NCBI RefSeq assembly: GCF_015223055.1
Contig: NZ_JADFBX010000015.1
Location: 62,001 to 126,000 of the forward strand
Reading direction: 5' to 3'
DNA: 64,000 nt
DNA from: Pedobacter sp. MC2016-24
Lineage (GTDB): Bacteria > Bacteroidota > Bacteroidia > Sphingobacteriales > Sphingobacteriaceae
The notes under the pieces were generated by a model. It made no database searches, was not told the DNA's origin, and saw only the letters and a list, made by a program, of their open reading frames with translations. The position numbers and the translations under genes are program-made. This document shows positions 44,123-52,141 of the stretch, piece by piece. The number at the start of each line of letters is the position of its first letter. The first letter of the stretch is position 1.

Positions 44123-44852
44123 GACCGTAGCTGCACAAAGGATCAACTTCTTTTTGTTGCTAAAATCCACTCTGCTCATGCTCGTCTTTGTCCTCCAGTC
44201 GTGTGGCGGAAAGCAGGAAAAGAAATCCAGGGCACTGGAAATACTATCAAAGCAAACCGGAATCCCGGTTTCCATCATCAAAATCCTGGAATCTGAAACT
44301 GGTGCCAAAGCCGTACATCTAAAAAGACATCAATCAATTACTGTCTATTTAACAAAGCCGAATGCAACTGATCAACAAACTGCTGAGGAAGCGTTACTCC
44401 TTTTACCTGGTGTGTTTGCAGGTGTAAAATCGACGACAGATTATTATGATTTACTAAAACGCATACAAACAAAGCTCAAAAGCTCCGGATATCGTGTTTT
44501 CTTTTGCAATGGAAGGGAAATCAATGATAGAGATGGGATTGCTATCGTTAAATCAGAAGATGAATTTACACCATTGGTATACATGCAAACCAATGGAATC
44601 AATTACGACCTGGATAATGCACAGCTCATCAAACGTCTTAAACTTTTAAGTCAGCGACTTGACCTTAAATTATTGGGTGCTGATTTTGATTGGTGCGAAT
44701 TTCTGATCCAAAAAGAGCCGGAGGATTGGAATCAGCTGGCTGAAGAGATTTATGGGCTTTGCCCAGATATCGTTGAACAAGGAACTCAAACTGTTTCAGC
44801 ATTGGCGCGCGAGATGAAGGAAACGAAACGGCTTTATTTGTGGTTCGATTAA
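44112..44852 (+). CDS. DUF4253-like lipoprotein
   Basis: 246 residues from the ATG at 44112, chosen because the overlap ATGTTGAGTAA matches other coupled pairs in this window. Earlier in-frame starts at 44094 and 44103 remain possible. Lipobox LQSC (Cys about 33 in that frame). The C-terminal end CPDIVEQGTQTVSALAREMK followed by LYLWFD fits DUF4253 in my recall, and GADFDWCEFLIQKEPEDW precedes it. No catalytic residues are obvious. Function unknown. Co-transcribed with the DUF2314 gene. Confidence 0.7.
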   Translation: MLSKTVAAQRINFFLLLKSTLLMLVFVLQSCGGKQEKKSRALEILSKQTGIPVSIIKILESETGAKAVHLKRHQSITVYLTKPNATDQQTAEEALLLLPGVFAGVKSTTDYYDLLKRIQTKLKSSGYRVFFCNGREINDRDGIAIVKSEDEFTPLVYMQTNGINYDLDNAQLIKRLKLLSQRLDLKLLGADFDWCEFLIQKEPEDWNQLAEEIYGLCPDIVEQGTQTVSALAREMKETKRLYLWFD

Positions 44853-44984
44853 TAGGTATCGATTATAGTGAGATAACCGGTATTTTATCTTTTACAGGAT
44901 AATGTAACTTTTAATTTATATAATCTAATGATTTAAAAACCATTTTTTTAAATAGCTGTTTTGTTTTTATTTTTAGGGCTATTT

Positions 44985-44992
44985 TATGTTTG
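44985..44992 (+). promoter_or_regulatory. TATGTTTG motif next to the histidine-kinase start
   Basis: Exact TAnnTTTG with a TTG (44961-44963) 21 bp upstream. It lies only 1 bp before the ATG at 44994; if it is real, the message would be leaderless. A chance match is quite possible. Confidence 0.25.
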
Positions 44993-44993
44993 T

Positions 44994-47057
44994 ATGACGA
45001 ATCGATCCGATAATCACCTATTTAATAATCAGTCGGCTGCTGCAAATGAAGCGAGGTTTAGAGCGCTTGTTGCAGCCACTTCAGACATTATATACAGTAT
45101 GAGTGCGGATTGGCGTGTGATGCAGCAATTGGACGGTAGGGGATTTTTACCAGATACAGCCGGCCCTATAACGGACTGGCTACCTAAATACGTAGCTGTT
45201 GAAGATCAGGTAAAAGTGCAAACTGCCATCGATCATGCCATCGCTGAAAAACGAATATTTGAACTTGAGCATCGTGTATTACAGTCCGATGGTACTATAG
45301 GCTGGACATTTTCAAGGGCGGTCCCCATTTTAAATGATCAGGGTGAAATCATAGAATGGTTTGGAACAGCTACCGACATTACAGAGCGTAAGCGGATCGC
45401 AGATGAGCTTCGCGAGGCACAAGATCGGTCTGAACAACAAAGGCGACTGTATGAAACCATCACATCAAGTACACCCGATCTGATTTACGTATTTGATTTG
45501 CAGTACCGGTTTACTTATGCAAACAACGCACTGCTCACCATGTGGGGTAAAACCTGGGATACTGCAGTGGGTAAAGGGCTGTTAGAAAACGGCTATGAAC
45601 CCTGGCATGCTGAAATGCATGAACGGGAAATCGATCAGATTGTAGCTACAAAACAACCTTTCCGCGGCGAAGTGTCTTTTCCGCACGCCATTTTAGGCAA
45701 GCGTGTATACGATTACATTCTTACACCTGTGCTCAACGACCAGGGACAGGTAGAAGCTGTGGCAGGTACAACACGCGATGTCACGGAGCGTAAACAATGG
45801 GAGGAAGCACTCGCGCAGAGTTCAGAGGAACTGCAGGCCATTAACGAGGAAATGATCGCTATTAATGAAGAGCAGGTCGCTTCCAACGAAGAACTAAGTG
45901 CCACCAATGAAGAGCTTGCAGAAGTCAATCAGCAATTGATAGAAGCTCAAAAAGATACCTACCTGGCCACCAAGCAAGTGGAAGGTGCAGAAGAGCGTCT
46001 TCGTTTAGCTATAGACGCAGCACAACTGGGTTCTTTTTCTATGAGTTCCACTGAAGATGCCTATATTTCCTCGCCCCGGGTAAAGGAATTCTTCGGGTTT
46101 ACTGCAGACGAAACAGTACCCTATCAGATGGCTATTAATCAGATTCATCCGGATTATCGTGAAACCGTAATCAGACTGGTTGCTGAGTCCTTTGAAACAG
46201 GAAAAAGGTTTGATATGGAATATCCTGTAATTGGTTATCATGATGGAAAAACAAGGTGGATCAGGGGTGTAGGAACCATGCAACACGATAGTGACGGGAA
46301 AAATTACTTCACCGGCGTTTTAAACGACATCACTGAACGCAAACAAGATGAACAGCGAAAAAATGATTTCATTGCCATGGTTAGCCATGAGTTGAAAACC
46401 CCGCTGACCTCATTGGCCGGAATTTTACAGCTGCTGACGAGGAAAATTGGGGAGGCTGCAAATTCCGCACTTCCTGGTGGAATAGATAGGGCCCATTTAC
46501 AGGTCAAAAAGATGATTACCTTGATTAATGGCTTCCTGAACGTTTCCAGATTAGAATCCGGAAAAATCCAACTGGACAAGGAAACTTTTGATCTTACAGC
46601 GCTGCTTTCAGAACTGCTGGAAGAAGCGGCACTCCTTGGTTCTGATCACCGCATCAGCATAGCCCCATGCCCCCCGGTTTCAATCTTGGCAGATAAGGAT
46701 AAGATCGGTTCAGTGGTATCCAATCTGTTAAGCAATGCCATTAAGTATTCACCCAAAGGAAAGGAGATCATGATTCGCTGCAATACCGACGACAAATATG
46801 TATATGTAAGCGTTAAAGATAGTGGCATGGGGATCAAAGCGCAGAACATTGATTTTCTTTTCGATCGTTATTACAGGGTAGAAACCAATCATACGCAAAA
46901 CATCGCTGGTTTTGGTATCGGCCTTTACCTGTCTGCCGAAATTGTTAAACATCATGGCGGGGAAATCGGCGTAGAAAGTGAATCTGGTGTAGGTAGTACG
47001 TTCTGGTTTAAATTGCCAAAATCTCCAGCCGCTAGTTTGTCGAGTGTTGATCAATAA
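44994..47057 (+). CDS. Cytoplasmic histidine kinase with three PAS domains
   Basis: 687 residues from the ATG at 44994. Order: PAS1 (about 20-130), PAS2 (about 145-265), a Glu-rich coiled coil (INEEMIAINEEQVASNEEL, about 275-325), PAS3 (about 330-450), HisKA with the phospho-His at 465 (MVSHELKTPLTSLAG), HATPase (N box NLLSNAIKYSPKG, G boxes GMGI and GFGIGLYL). No membrane helices, so it senses an intracellular signal, possibly through a PAS ligand. No response regulator gene is adjacent. Confidence 0.93.
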   Translation: MTNRSDNHLFNNQSAAANEARFRALVAATSDIIYSMSADWRVMQQLDGRGFLPDTAGPITDWLPKYVAVEDQVKVQTAIDHAIAEKRIFELEHRVLQSDGTIGWTFSRAVPILNDQGEIIEWFGTATDITERKRIADELREAQDRSEQQRRLYETITSSTPDLIYVFDLQYRFTYANNALLTMWGKTWDTAVGKGLLENGYEPWHAEMHEREIDQIVATKQPFRGEVSFPHAILGKRVYDYILTPVLNDQGQVEAVAGTTRDVTERKQWEEALAQSSEELQAINEEMIAINEEQVASNEELSATNEELAEVNQQLIEAQKDTYLATKQVEGAEERLRLAIDAAQLGSFSMSSTEDAYISSPRVKEFFGFTADETVPYQMAINQIHPDYRETVIRLVAESFETGKRFDMEYPVIGYHDGKTRWIRGVGTMQHDSDGKNYFTGVLNDITERKQDEQRKNDFIAMVSHELKTPLTSLAGILQLLTRKIGEAANSALPGGIDRAHLQVKKMITLINGFLNVSRLESGKIQLDKETFDLTALLSELLEEAALLGSDHRISIAPCPPVSILADKDKIGSVVSNLLSNAIKYSPKGKEIMIRCNTDDKYVYVSVKDSGMGIKAQNIDFLFDRYYRVETNHTQNIAGFGIGLYLSAEIVKHHGGEIGVESESGVGSTFWFKLPKSPAASLSSVDQ

Positions 47058-47141
47058 AGTCTAAGAATCTATAATCCTGTCGCAATTACAATCAAATCCA
47101 CACATTATTGTATCTTTATGCTTTTATCACTAAAGTAAAAC

Positions 47142-47699
47142 ATGCAACAATTTGAAGAGATTAAGGCCCTGCTAGGCGACTCAGTCACTTATTACCTTAT
47201 AGCAGTAGATATGGATTCAAATTATAGCTATTTGAATAAGCGTTACGCGCAAATTTTTGAAGCCGTTCAAGGTCCGCTTCTTGGTAAACATTATTCCGTG
47301 ACGTTGCACCCTGACGATCAGCAAACCTCCAAAATTGTATCTAAAATGGCTTTCAAGTATCCAAAATCCGTATTTCCCGCCACATTACGCAAGCACGATG
47401 GGGAGGGAGGTTTTATCATCACCAGGTGGGAATATAAAGCCATGTTTGATGAACATGGCGGACCTGCAGGTATTTTCTGTATCGGCCATGACATTACGGA
47501 GCTTACTCAAATCAGCGACGAACTTAAACATGTAAAATACAGTCATTCGCACCTGGTACGTAGGCATGTGGCAAATTTGATGGGGCTCGGGAAGTTGATG
47601 AACGAAACGAGTGACCTGTCAGATCTTAAGGACATTACCAAGATGATGGAACAAAGCGCTATCGATCTGGATGCTGTCATTAAAGAAATATATAACTAA
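47142..47699 (+). CDS. PAS protein with degenerate DHp-like end (truncated kinase form)
   Basis: 185 residues. One PAS domain (about 1-125; SVTYYLIAVDMDSNYSYL, WEYKAMFDEHGGPAGIFC), then YSHSHLVRRHVANLMGLGKL, which has the length and His position of a histidine-kinase dimerisation helix (residue about 140). There is no ATP-binding domain and the frame is intact, so this looks like a natural short form that could be phosphorylated by another kinase, perhaps the three-PAS kinase 84 bp upstream. The two genes may share a transcript. Confidence 0.75.
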   Translation: MQQFEEIKALLGDSVTYYLIAVDMDSNYSYLNKRYAQIFEAVQGPLLGKHYSVTLHPDDQQTSKIVSKMAFKYPKSVFPATLRKHDGEGGFIITRWEYKAMFDEHGGPAGIFCIGHDITELTQISDELKHVKYSHSHLVRRHVANLMGLGKLMNETSDLSDLKDITKMMEQSAIDLDAVIKEIYN

Positions 47700-48236
47700 T
47701 CATTGGGCAGGAGGGGCAGCGACTGGCATTTCATCAGAAGGGATCGGTAAATAAATAGCCCCGTTCTTCAAATTCTTCAGGTGGCGTACCTGTTTGTCTT
47801 TATCATAAATGATCTTTAAAGACATCACCAACAGGCCTCGTTCCTTTAATATTACGGTGCTGTTTAAAATGACCGCATCATAATAATTAACCCTCGTGAT
47901 CATCTTTGGTATTTTAATTTCCGGGGTATCTTTACCGGCCTTAACTTTTTTTAATGTTAAAGGTTCCAAACTGTAAAAGCCATTTACTTCAGTCTGGCCA
48001 TACGTCAGCTTAATGATTTCCTTAAAATCGGTTCCGGGTTTCAGCGTCGTATCTGCATTCATTGTCCATTGGAATAAAATTGGCGATGAATATTCACGAA
48101 GTGACAGTGTGTCTTGAGTAAACTCGACGAGGCTTTCCTTAGGAGGCGGAGGCGGAATTGGTCTTCTTTTTTTCTTCTGACTGTAACTACTGAAGTGTAA
48201 AGTCATCAGTGCTAGAAAAATGAATAAATTTTTCAT
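47700..48236 (-). CDS. Exported protein of unknown function
   Basis: 178 residues. Signal peptide MKNLFIFLALMTLHFSSYS, then a basic-proline stretch QKKKRRPIPPPPPKES and strands ending in IYDKDKQVRHLKNLKNGAIY. No family found. Stops directly where the PAS gene on + ends, so the two genes converge with no gap. 26 bp behind the BatD-like lipoprotein gene on the same strand. Confidence 0.65.
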   Translation of the reverse strand: MKNLFIFLALMTLHFSSYSQKKKRRPIPPPPPKESLVEFTQDTLSLREYSSPILFQWTMNADTTLKPGTDFKEIIKLTYGQTEVNGFYSLEPLTLKKVKAGKDTPEIKIPKMITRVNYYDAVILNSTVILKERGLLVMSLKIIYDKDKQVRHLKNLKNGAIYLPIPSDEMPVAAPPAQ

Positions 48237-48262
48237 GGTAAAGCTTTGTTAATAAATTCGTT

Positions 48263-49201
48263 TTATTTTACTTTAAATGTGATCGTATTAGAACCTACTT
48301 TGAGTTTTGTTGCTCCACCGTCTGTTACGCTATATTTCCCGTCATCCATAGGTGTCAAACGTGCAAAGTAATCGGTATTACTTTTAAACACCAAATAATT
48401 GAATTCGCTTGGTCCGATTTTAAATTCACCTTTCTTTTTAGGTAAGAAACTACCCGTAAATATCAGCGTTTTTAAGTAATCGACACCATCCCTATTTTCA
48501 ATGCTTTTACGGCTTTTAAAAGGATCCCAATCAAAATCTTCCATTTCAAGGCCCTGTTCAAGATATTTTTCGAAGCCAGCTATCCCCGTAATTTCATCAG
48601 GTCCCTGTTCTGTGGAAATCTTGATTTCGTTGCCTTTTCCTGCTATTGCGCTTTGTTTTGACACGTTTTTTCTAACGGCATTGGTAAATTTACTATATTC
48701 ATAAAGGCTGATTTTTACGGTGTCTTTTAAGTCATATACCGCTTTATCAGAACTCAGCTCAATCTTAACCGCATCCTGATCTACCTTTAATTTTTCAACC
48801 ACATTGACCGAGAATGCTGCGGTTTTGTATTGCTTACCCTGTATGCTTACGTTTAGTACCGGAAAACTGATTTTTCCTAAGCGGGTAGGTTTGGCATAAG
48901 TGTAAAAGTTATAATAAGCATGAATGACTTTGCCACTATCATCTGTACTCTTGCTTTCATCAATATGCTGCATCACTTCGCTTAAATCGGTTGTCAATTC
49001 CAGGCCATCAATTTTTCCGTTTTCTGCCCACACACTGTCGGGTTTAACTTTAAAACTAATAAAGAAATCGGCTGTTTTGCCGAGTTCTATTTCCGGTTGT
49101 ACCACATACTGAACCATAGGTTGTTCTTTTTTTTCCTGGCAGGAAGTGGAAACTATAGTAGCAGCCATAGTCACCATATATAACAGCGTTTTCTTGATCA
49201 T
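48263..49201 (-). CDS. BatD-like lipoprotein (beta-sandwich repeats)
   Basis: 312 residues. Lipobox VSTSC (Cys about 21). The chain shows two or three strand-rich units with the pattern of BatD/oxygen-tolerance proteins: QPEIELGKTADFFISFKVKP, PTRLGKISFPVLNVSIQGKQ, and later DKAVYDLKDTVKISLYEYSK (assignment by pattern). BatD usually lies with BatA/B/C; none is here, so the assignment is modest. Same strand as, and 27 bp behind, the sugar dehydrogenase gene. Confidence 0.6.
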   Translation of the reverse strand: MIKKTLLYMVTMAATIVSTSCQEKKEQPMVQYVVQPEIELGKTADFFISFKVKPDSVWAENGKIDGLELTTDLSEVMQHIDESKSTDDSGKVIHAYYNFYTYAKPTRLGKISFPVLNVSIQGKQYKTAAFSVNVVEKLKVDQDAVKIELSSDKAVYDLKDTVKISLYEYSKFTNAVRKNVSKQSAIAGKGNEIKISTEQGPDEITGIAGFEKYLEQGLEMEDFDWDPFKSRKSIENRDGVDYLKTLIFTGSFLPKKKGEFKIGPSEFNYLVFKSNTDYFARLTPMDDGKYSVTDGGATKLKVGSNTITFKVK

Positions 49202-49227
49202 CAGCTTGCAAGTGCAAAAAGCGTACC

Positions 49228-50457
49228 TTAGTTTACTCCCGCAGAAAGTCTATACAATCTTCCTGCATCTGTAATCGCGTACAAAGCGTTATCGGTGCCC
49301 TGTGTAATATCTCTAAACCGCTGCTGTTGGTCAGCGAGTAATCTTTCTTCTCCAACAACCCGGTTATTTTCTATAACAAGCCTTATAATGTGCATGCCAC
49401 TCAAAGAGCCGATAAAAAGATTGTTTTCCCATTCCGGAATTTGCCTCCCTTTATAGAATGTCATGCCACTTGGCGATACCACAGGATCCCAGTAATAACT
49501 GGGCTGAGTAAGACCATCTTGCTGTTGAATGCCAGCTCCAATGGTTTGTCCACTATATTCGATCCCATAAGTAATGGTGGGCCAGCCATAATTGGCACCA
49601 GGCTGAAGGCGGTTGATCTCATCGCCGCCCCTCGGACCGTGTTCGCCTTGCCAAACCTCACCCGTAACCGGATGAATAGCCAATCCCTGCGGGTTCCTAT
49701 GTCCAATTGTATAGAGTTCTGGTAAGGCACCAGCCTGGCTAAAGTTGGGATTTCCAGGTGCCGGCTGACCACTGGTTGTAATCCGGATAACTTTTCCTAA
49801 AGCAGCAGTAACAGCCTGTGCCAGGGGCCTTGTTGTCAGGCTGGACCGTTCTCCTGTACTCACCAAAAGGTTTCCGGTCTGATCAAACAGAATCCGACCG
49901 CCGTAGTGCAAATTGCTGTTAAAGGCAGGATTTGCCCGATAAATCACAGTTGGATTTTCTATACTTGTCTCGGTATTTGATAACCTTCCTTTCGCCACTG
50001 CGGTTAAATTGCCACCTGTTACAGCTTCGGAAAAAACCCAGTACACCATCCGGTTTGTCTCAAACTTTGGATCCAGGCATAAGCCCAGCAACCCGCCCTG
50101 GTCACTTGGATTTACAACAGGCAAACCTGTTATTGGGTTGCCAACCGATCCGGATGTCGTTACGATACGCATACGCCCAGCTTTTTCGGTAACCAGTAAA
50201 CGTCCATCTGGCAGACTGGTTATGCCCCATGGAGCAATAAGTGCAGAAGTCAGCAGGTCATACCTATATGCTGTGTTGGTACGGACACCTGCAATCCTGG
50301 TCTGACCAGTAAATGCGGGCTTATAATTGGTGTTGGCTGAGCCGGTTTCTACGGGATCTAAAACAGGCATGGCCTCATTGTCCGAATTTTTCTTGGAGCA
50401 ACCAGTCTGAATAATCACACCAGCGCATAGCAAAATTATTAACCATCTCGTTTTCAT
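49228..50457 (-). CDS. PQQ-dependent aldose sugar dehydrogenase-like lipoprotein
   Basis: 409 residues. Lipobox IQTGC (Cys about 20), so anchored in the envelope. Six-bladed beta-propeller motifs: WGITSLPDGRLLVTEKAGRM, GLLGLCLDPKFE, HYGGRILFDQTGNLLVSTGE, GHRNPQGLAIHPVTGEVWQG and EHGPRGGDEINRLQPGANYG, which form the PQQ and Ca2+ sites in YliI/soluble glucose dehydrogenase. It oxidises aldose sugars, passing electrons to a quinone or other acceptor. No PQQ biosynthesis genes are in the window. Confidence 0.9.
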   Translation of the reverse strand: MKTRWLIILLCAGVIIQTGCSKKNSDNEAMPVLDPVETGSANTNYKPAFTGQTRIAGVRTNTAYRYDLLTSALIAPWGITSLPDGRLLVTEKAGRMRIVTTSGSVGNPITGLPVVNPSDQGGLLGLCLDPKFETNRMVYWVFSEAVTGGNLTAVAKGRLSNTETSIENPTVIYRANPAFNSNLHYGGRILFDQTGNLLVSTGERSSLTTRPLAQAVTAALGKVIRITTSGQPAPGNPNFSQAGALPELYTIGHRNPQGLAIHPVTGEVWQGEHGPRGGDEINRLQPGANYGWPTITYGIEYSGQTIGAGIQQQDGLTQPSYYWDPVVSPSGMTFYKGRQIPEWENNLFIGSLSGMHIIRLVIENNRVVGEERLLADQQQRFRDITQGTDNALYAITDAGRLYRLSAGVN

Positions 50458-50548
50458 AACACCACGTTTTAAATACCCATCAATACCAGGTATAACATCA
50501 AAAAACCTTAAAAGTTTTCAAGTTATCAGACACTTACCTCCAGTTTCA

Positions 50549-51439
50549 CTAAAGCTTTTTACGGGTGGCAATGGTTTCAATCCATTCAATGGCAGCATCA
50601 ACAGGTTCCTGTGATTTTGAAAAGGAGGTGTTATGTCCCAATTCCGGAAAAACCCGGTACACATAAGGCTTACCTTGTGCTTTAAGTACCTCCAGGCGCT
50701 CAATTGATAAATTTACCGGAACCTGTATGTCTTTCCCTCCAAAAAGCCAAAGTCCTGGAATCGAAAGCTTCGCCAGCGGATCGCGTGGATCAGTGGCGGT
50801 AAATTGGTAGCGGTCTGGATCATTGCTGATGTGCTCCCGTGCATCGGCTTCTTTGTGGGTATCCCAAAAGTCAGACTGCCCCCCTGTGTAAAATTGAAAT
50901 CTCAACTGTTCAAGTGTCGTCACTACAGGTCCGCTAAACAATATCATAAAATTAACATTCGGATTTATTTTTGCAGCCATGGGAATAATCCATCCGGCCT
51001 GACTAAAGCCCATTAACCCTAAGGGCCAATGGTTGGCCGGTAGCTTGGATAAAAGCGCATTGGAGGCAGCGCTCGCATCTAAAGCCAATAGATGAAGATT
51101 AACCGAGTCAATGTTGTTGGTCCCGACTTCCGGACCAGCATACATGCCGCCAGATTTTCCAACTCCGCGTTTGTCGTACGTAAAAACGGCAATGCCTTTT
51201 TTCGCCAAAAGCGATGCCATTTTCACCATTCTCGTTTCCTGCCCCGATCCATGTACAAGAACTATGGCCGCCTGCGGATGTCTGGGTTTATAGATCGTGC
51301 CAGCTAAAGTAACTCCAGCACTATTGAAATTAACATTTTCCATGCTGAAGTCAGGTTGAGCAGTCGGTTCAGCGGGCATTTGCGCAAACAGGTTCACACT
51401 TAAGCAGCAGAGTAGGAGAAGTAAATATGGTTTCATCAT
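50549..51439 (-). CDS. Exported alpha/beta hydrolase
   Basis: 296 residues. Signal peptide MMKPYLLLLLCCLSVNLFA, then an alpha/beta-hydrolase fold: oxyanion region VLVHGSGQE, nucleophile elbow MGFSQAG (Ser), acid in LFGGKDIQVP and His in PELGHNTS. Substrate unknown; esterase or acyl transferase. The promoter region carries a tandem operator-like repeat that also occurs upstream of another hydrolase gene at 63716. Confidence 0.9.
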   Translation of the reverse strand: MMKPYLLLLLCCLSVNLFAQMPAEPTAQPDFSMENVNFNSAGVTLAGTIYKPRHPQAAIVLVHGSGQETRMVKMASLLAKKGIAVFTYDKRGVGKSGGMYAGPEVGTNNIDSVNLHLLALDASAASNALLSKLPANHWPLGLMGFSQAGWIIPMAAKINPNVNFMILFSGPVVTTLEQLRFQFYTGGQSDFWDTHKEADAREHISNDPDRYQFTATDPRDPLAKLSIPGLWLFGGKDIQVPVNLSIERLEVLKAQGKPYVYRVFPELGHNTSFSKSQEPVDAAIEWIETIATRKKL

Positions 51440-51457
51440 CTTAATTTAAATGTGAGA

Positions 51458-51524
51458 CAATATTACAACCAACAGTATACTGATAGGTATAAATGTGACG
51501 AAATACGGCATAAATGTGACGAAA
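51458..51524 (-). promoter_or_regulatory. Tandem TTTCGTCACATTT operator-like repeat and weak promoter
   Basis: On the - strand TTTTCGTCACATTT repeats at 51524-51511 (approximately) and 51504-51491, 21 bp apart. TAATATTG at 51465-51458 is a -7 element one base off TAnnTTTG. Exactly 25 bp separate the repeat end (51491) from the -7 element, as at the 63.7-kb site. Confidence 0.65.
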
Positions 51525-51550
51525 ATATCCGTCCGCATGCAATGGAAAAC

Positions 51551-52003
51551 TTAAGCCCTTATTGGAAGCGCTCTTCTCATATCTTCAAGATCTTTTTGAA
51601 AAATGTCCAGGGGCTGTTCCAATACAATGGTATTCGTATTCAATTGTTTGATCACCAGGTCATGATAATTTTTCTTGAGCAATGACGTCAGCGGCCTGTC
51701 CTTTAACGGAAGTTCTTTTTCCCTGATTTGAAAATCATAATCTGAAAACTTATACTCCGTTTTACCAATAAGCATGCGGTCTGATGTAATCACGGATTTG
51801 TTTTTAACGTAGGTTACAATCAATAGAAATGGCATGATTACAAATCCCAGTAAACTGAACAAGCCAACGCGGTAAGTTGGGGTGGCATGTAAAATTACGC
51901 CCTGGATCAGGTTGTAAAGTGAGCCGAAAATAATGAATGGAGCAAGTACAGCATAAAAGATCAGTACTTTTTTTGCCAGACATATTTTTAAAATATTTTC
52001 CAT
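51551..52003 (-). CDS. Two-helix membrane protein with PH-like domain
   Basis: 150 residues. Two hydrophobic segments (about 12-35 and 45-65), then FSDYDFQIREKELPLKDRPL and EQPLDIFQKDLEDMRR. No family recognised. The layout (two helices then a domain of about 85 residues) recalls the two small genes at 31549-32540. Between the hydrolase gene and the divergent DKNYY-like gene. Confidence 0.6.
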   Translation of the reverse strand: MENILKICLAKKVLIFYAVLAPFIIFGSLYNLIQGVILHATPTYRVGLFSLLGFVIMPFLLIVTYVKNKSVITSDRMLIGKTEYKFSDYDFQIREKELPLKDRPLTSLLKKNYHDLVIKQLNTNTIVLEQPLDIFQKDLEDMRRALPIRA

Positions 52004-52141
52004 ATAGCGTGTAATTTAATAAGACAACAACAAATTCCTGAATTCAAAGTTTTAAATATCTCGGCACCTGCAAAAAAATGTGTGAAAAACTTATGGATCA
52101 GATCAAGCAGAATGGTGTAGTATTTGTACATAGCTGGCTTA

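Noticed and set aside
44985..44992. TATGTTTG as proof of a leaderless histidine-kinase message
   Set aside because: The PAS domain begins close to the ATG at 44994, leaving no room for a later start, and one motif match is weak; kept only as a low-confidence site.
51452..51685. Open frame on + strand at the repeat region
   Set aside because: Crosses the operator-like repeats and the end of the gene at 51551; no protein features. The region is better explained as a promoter.
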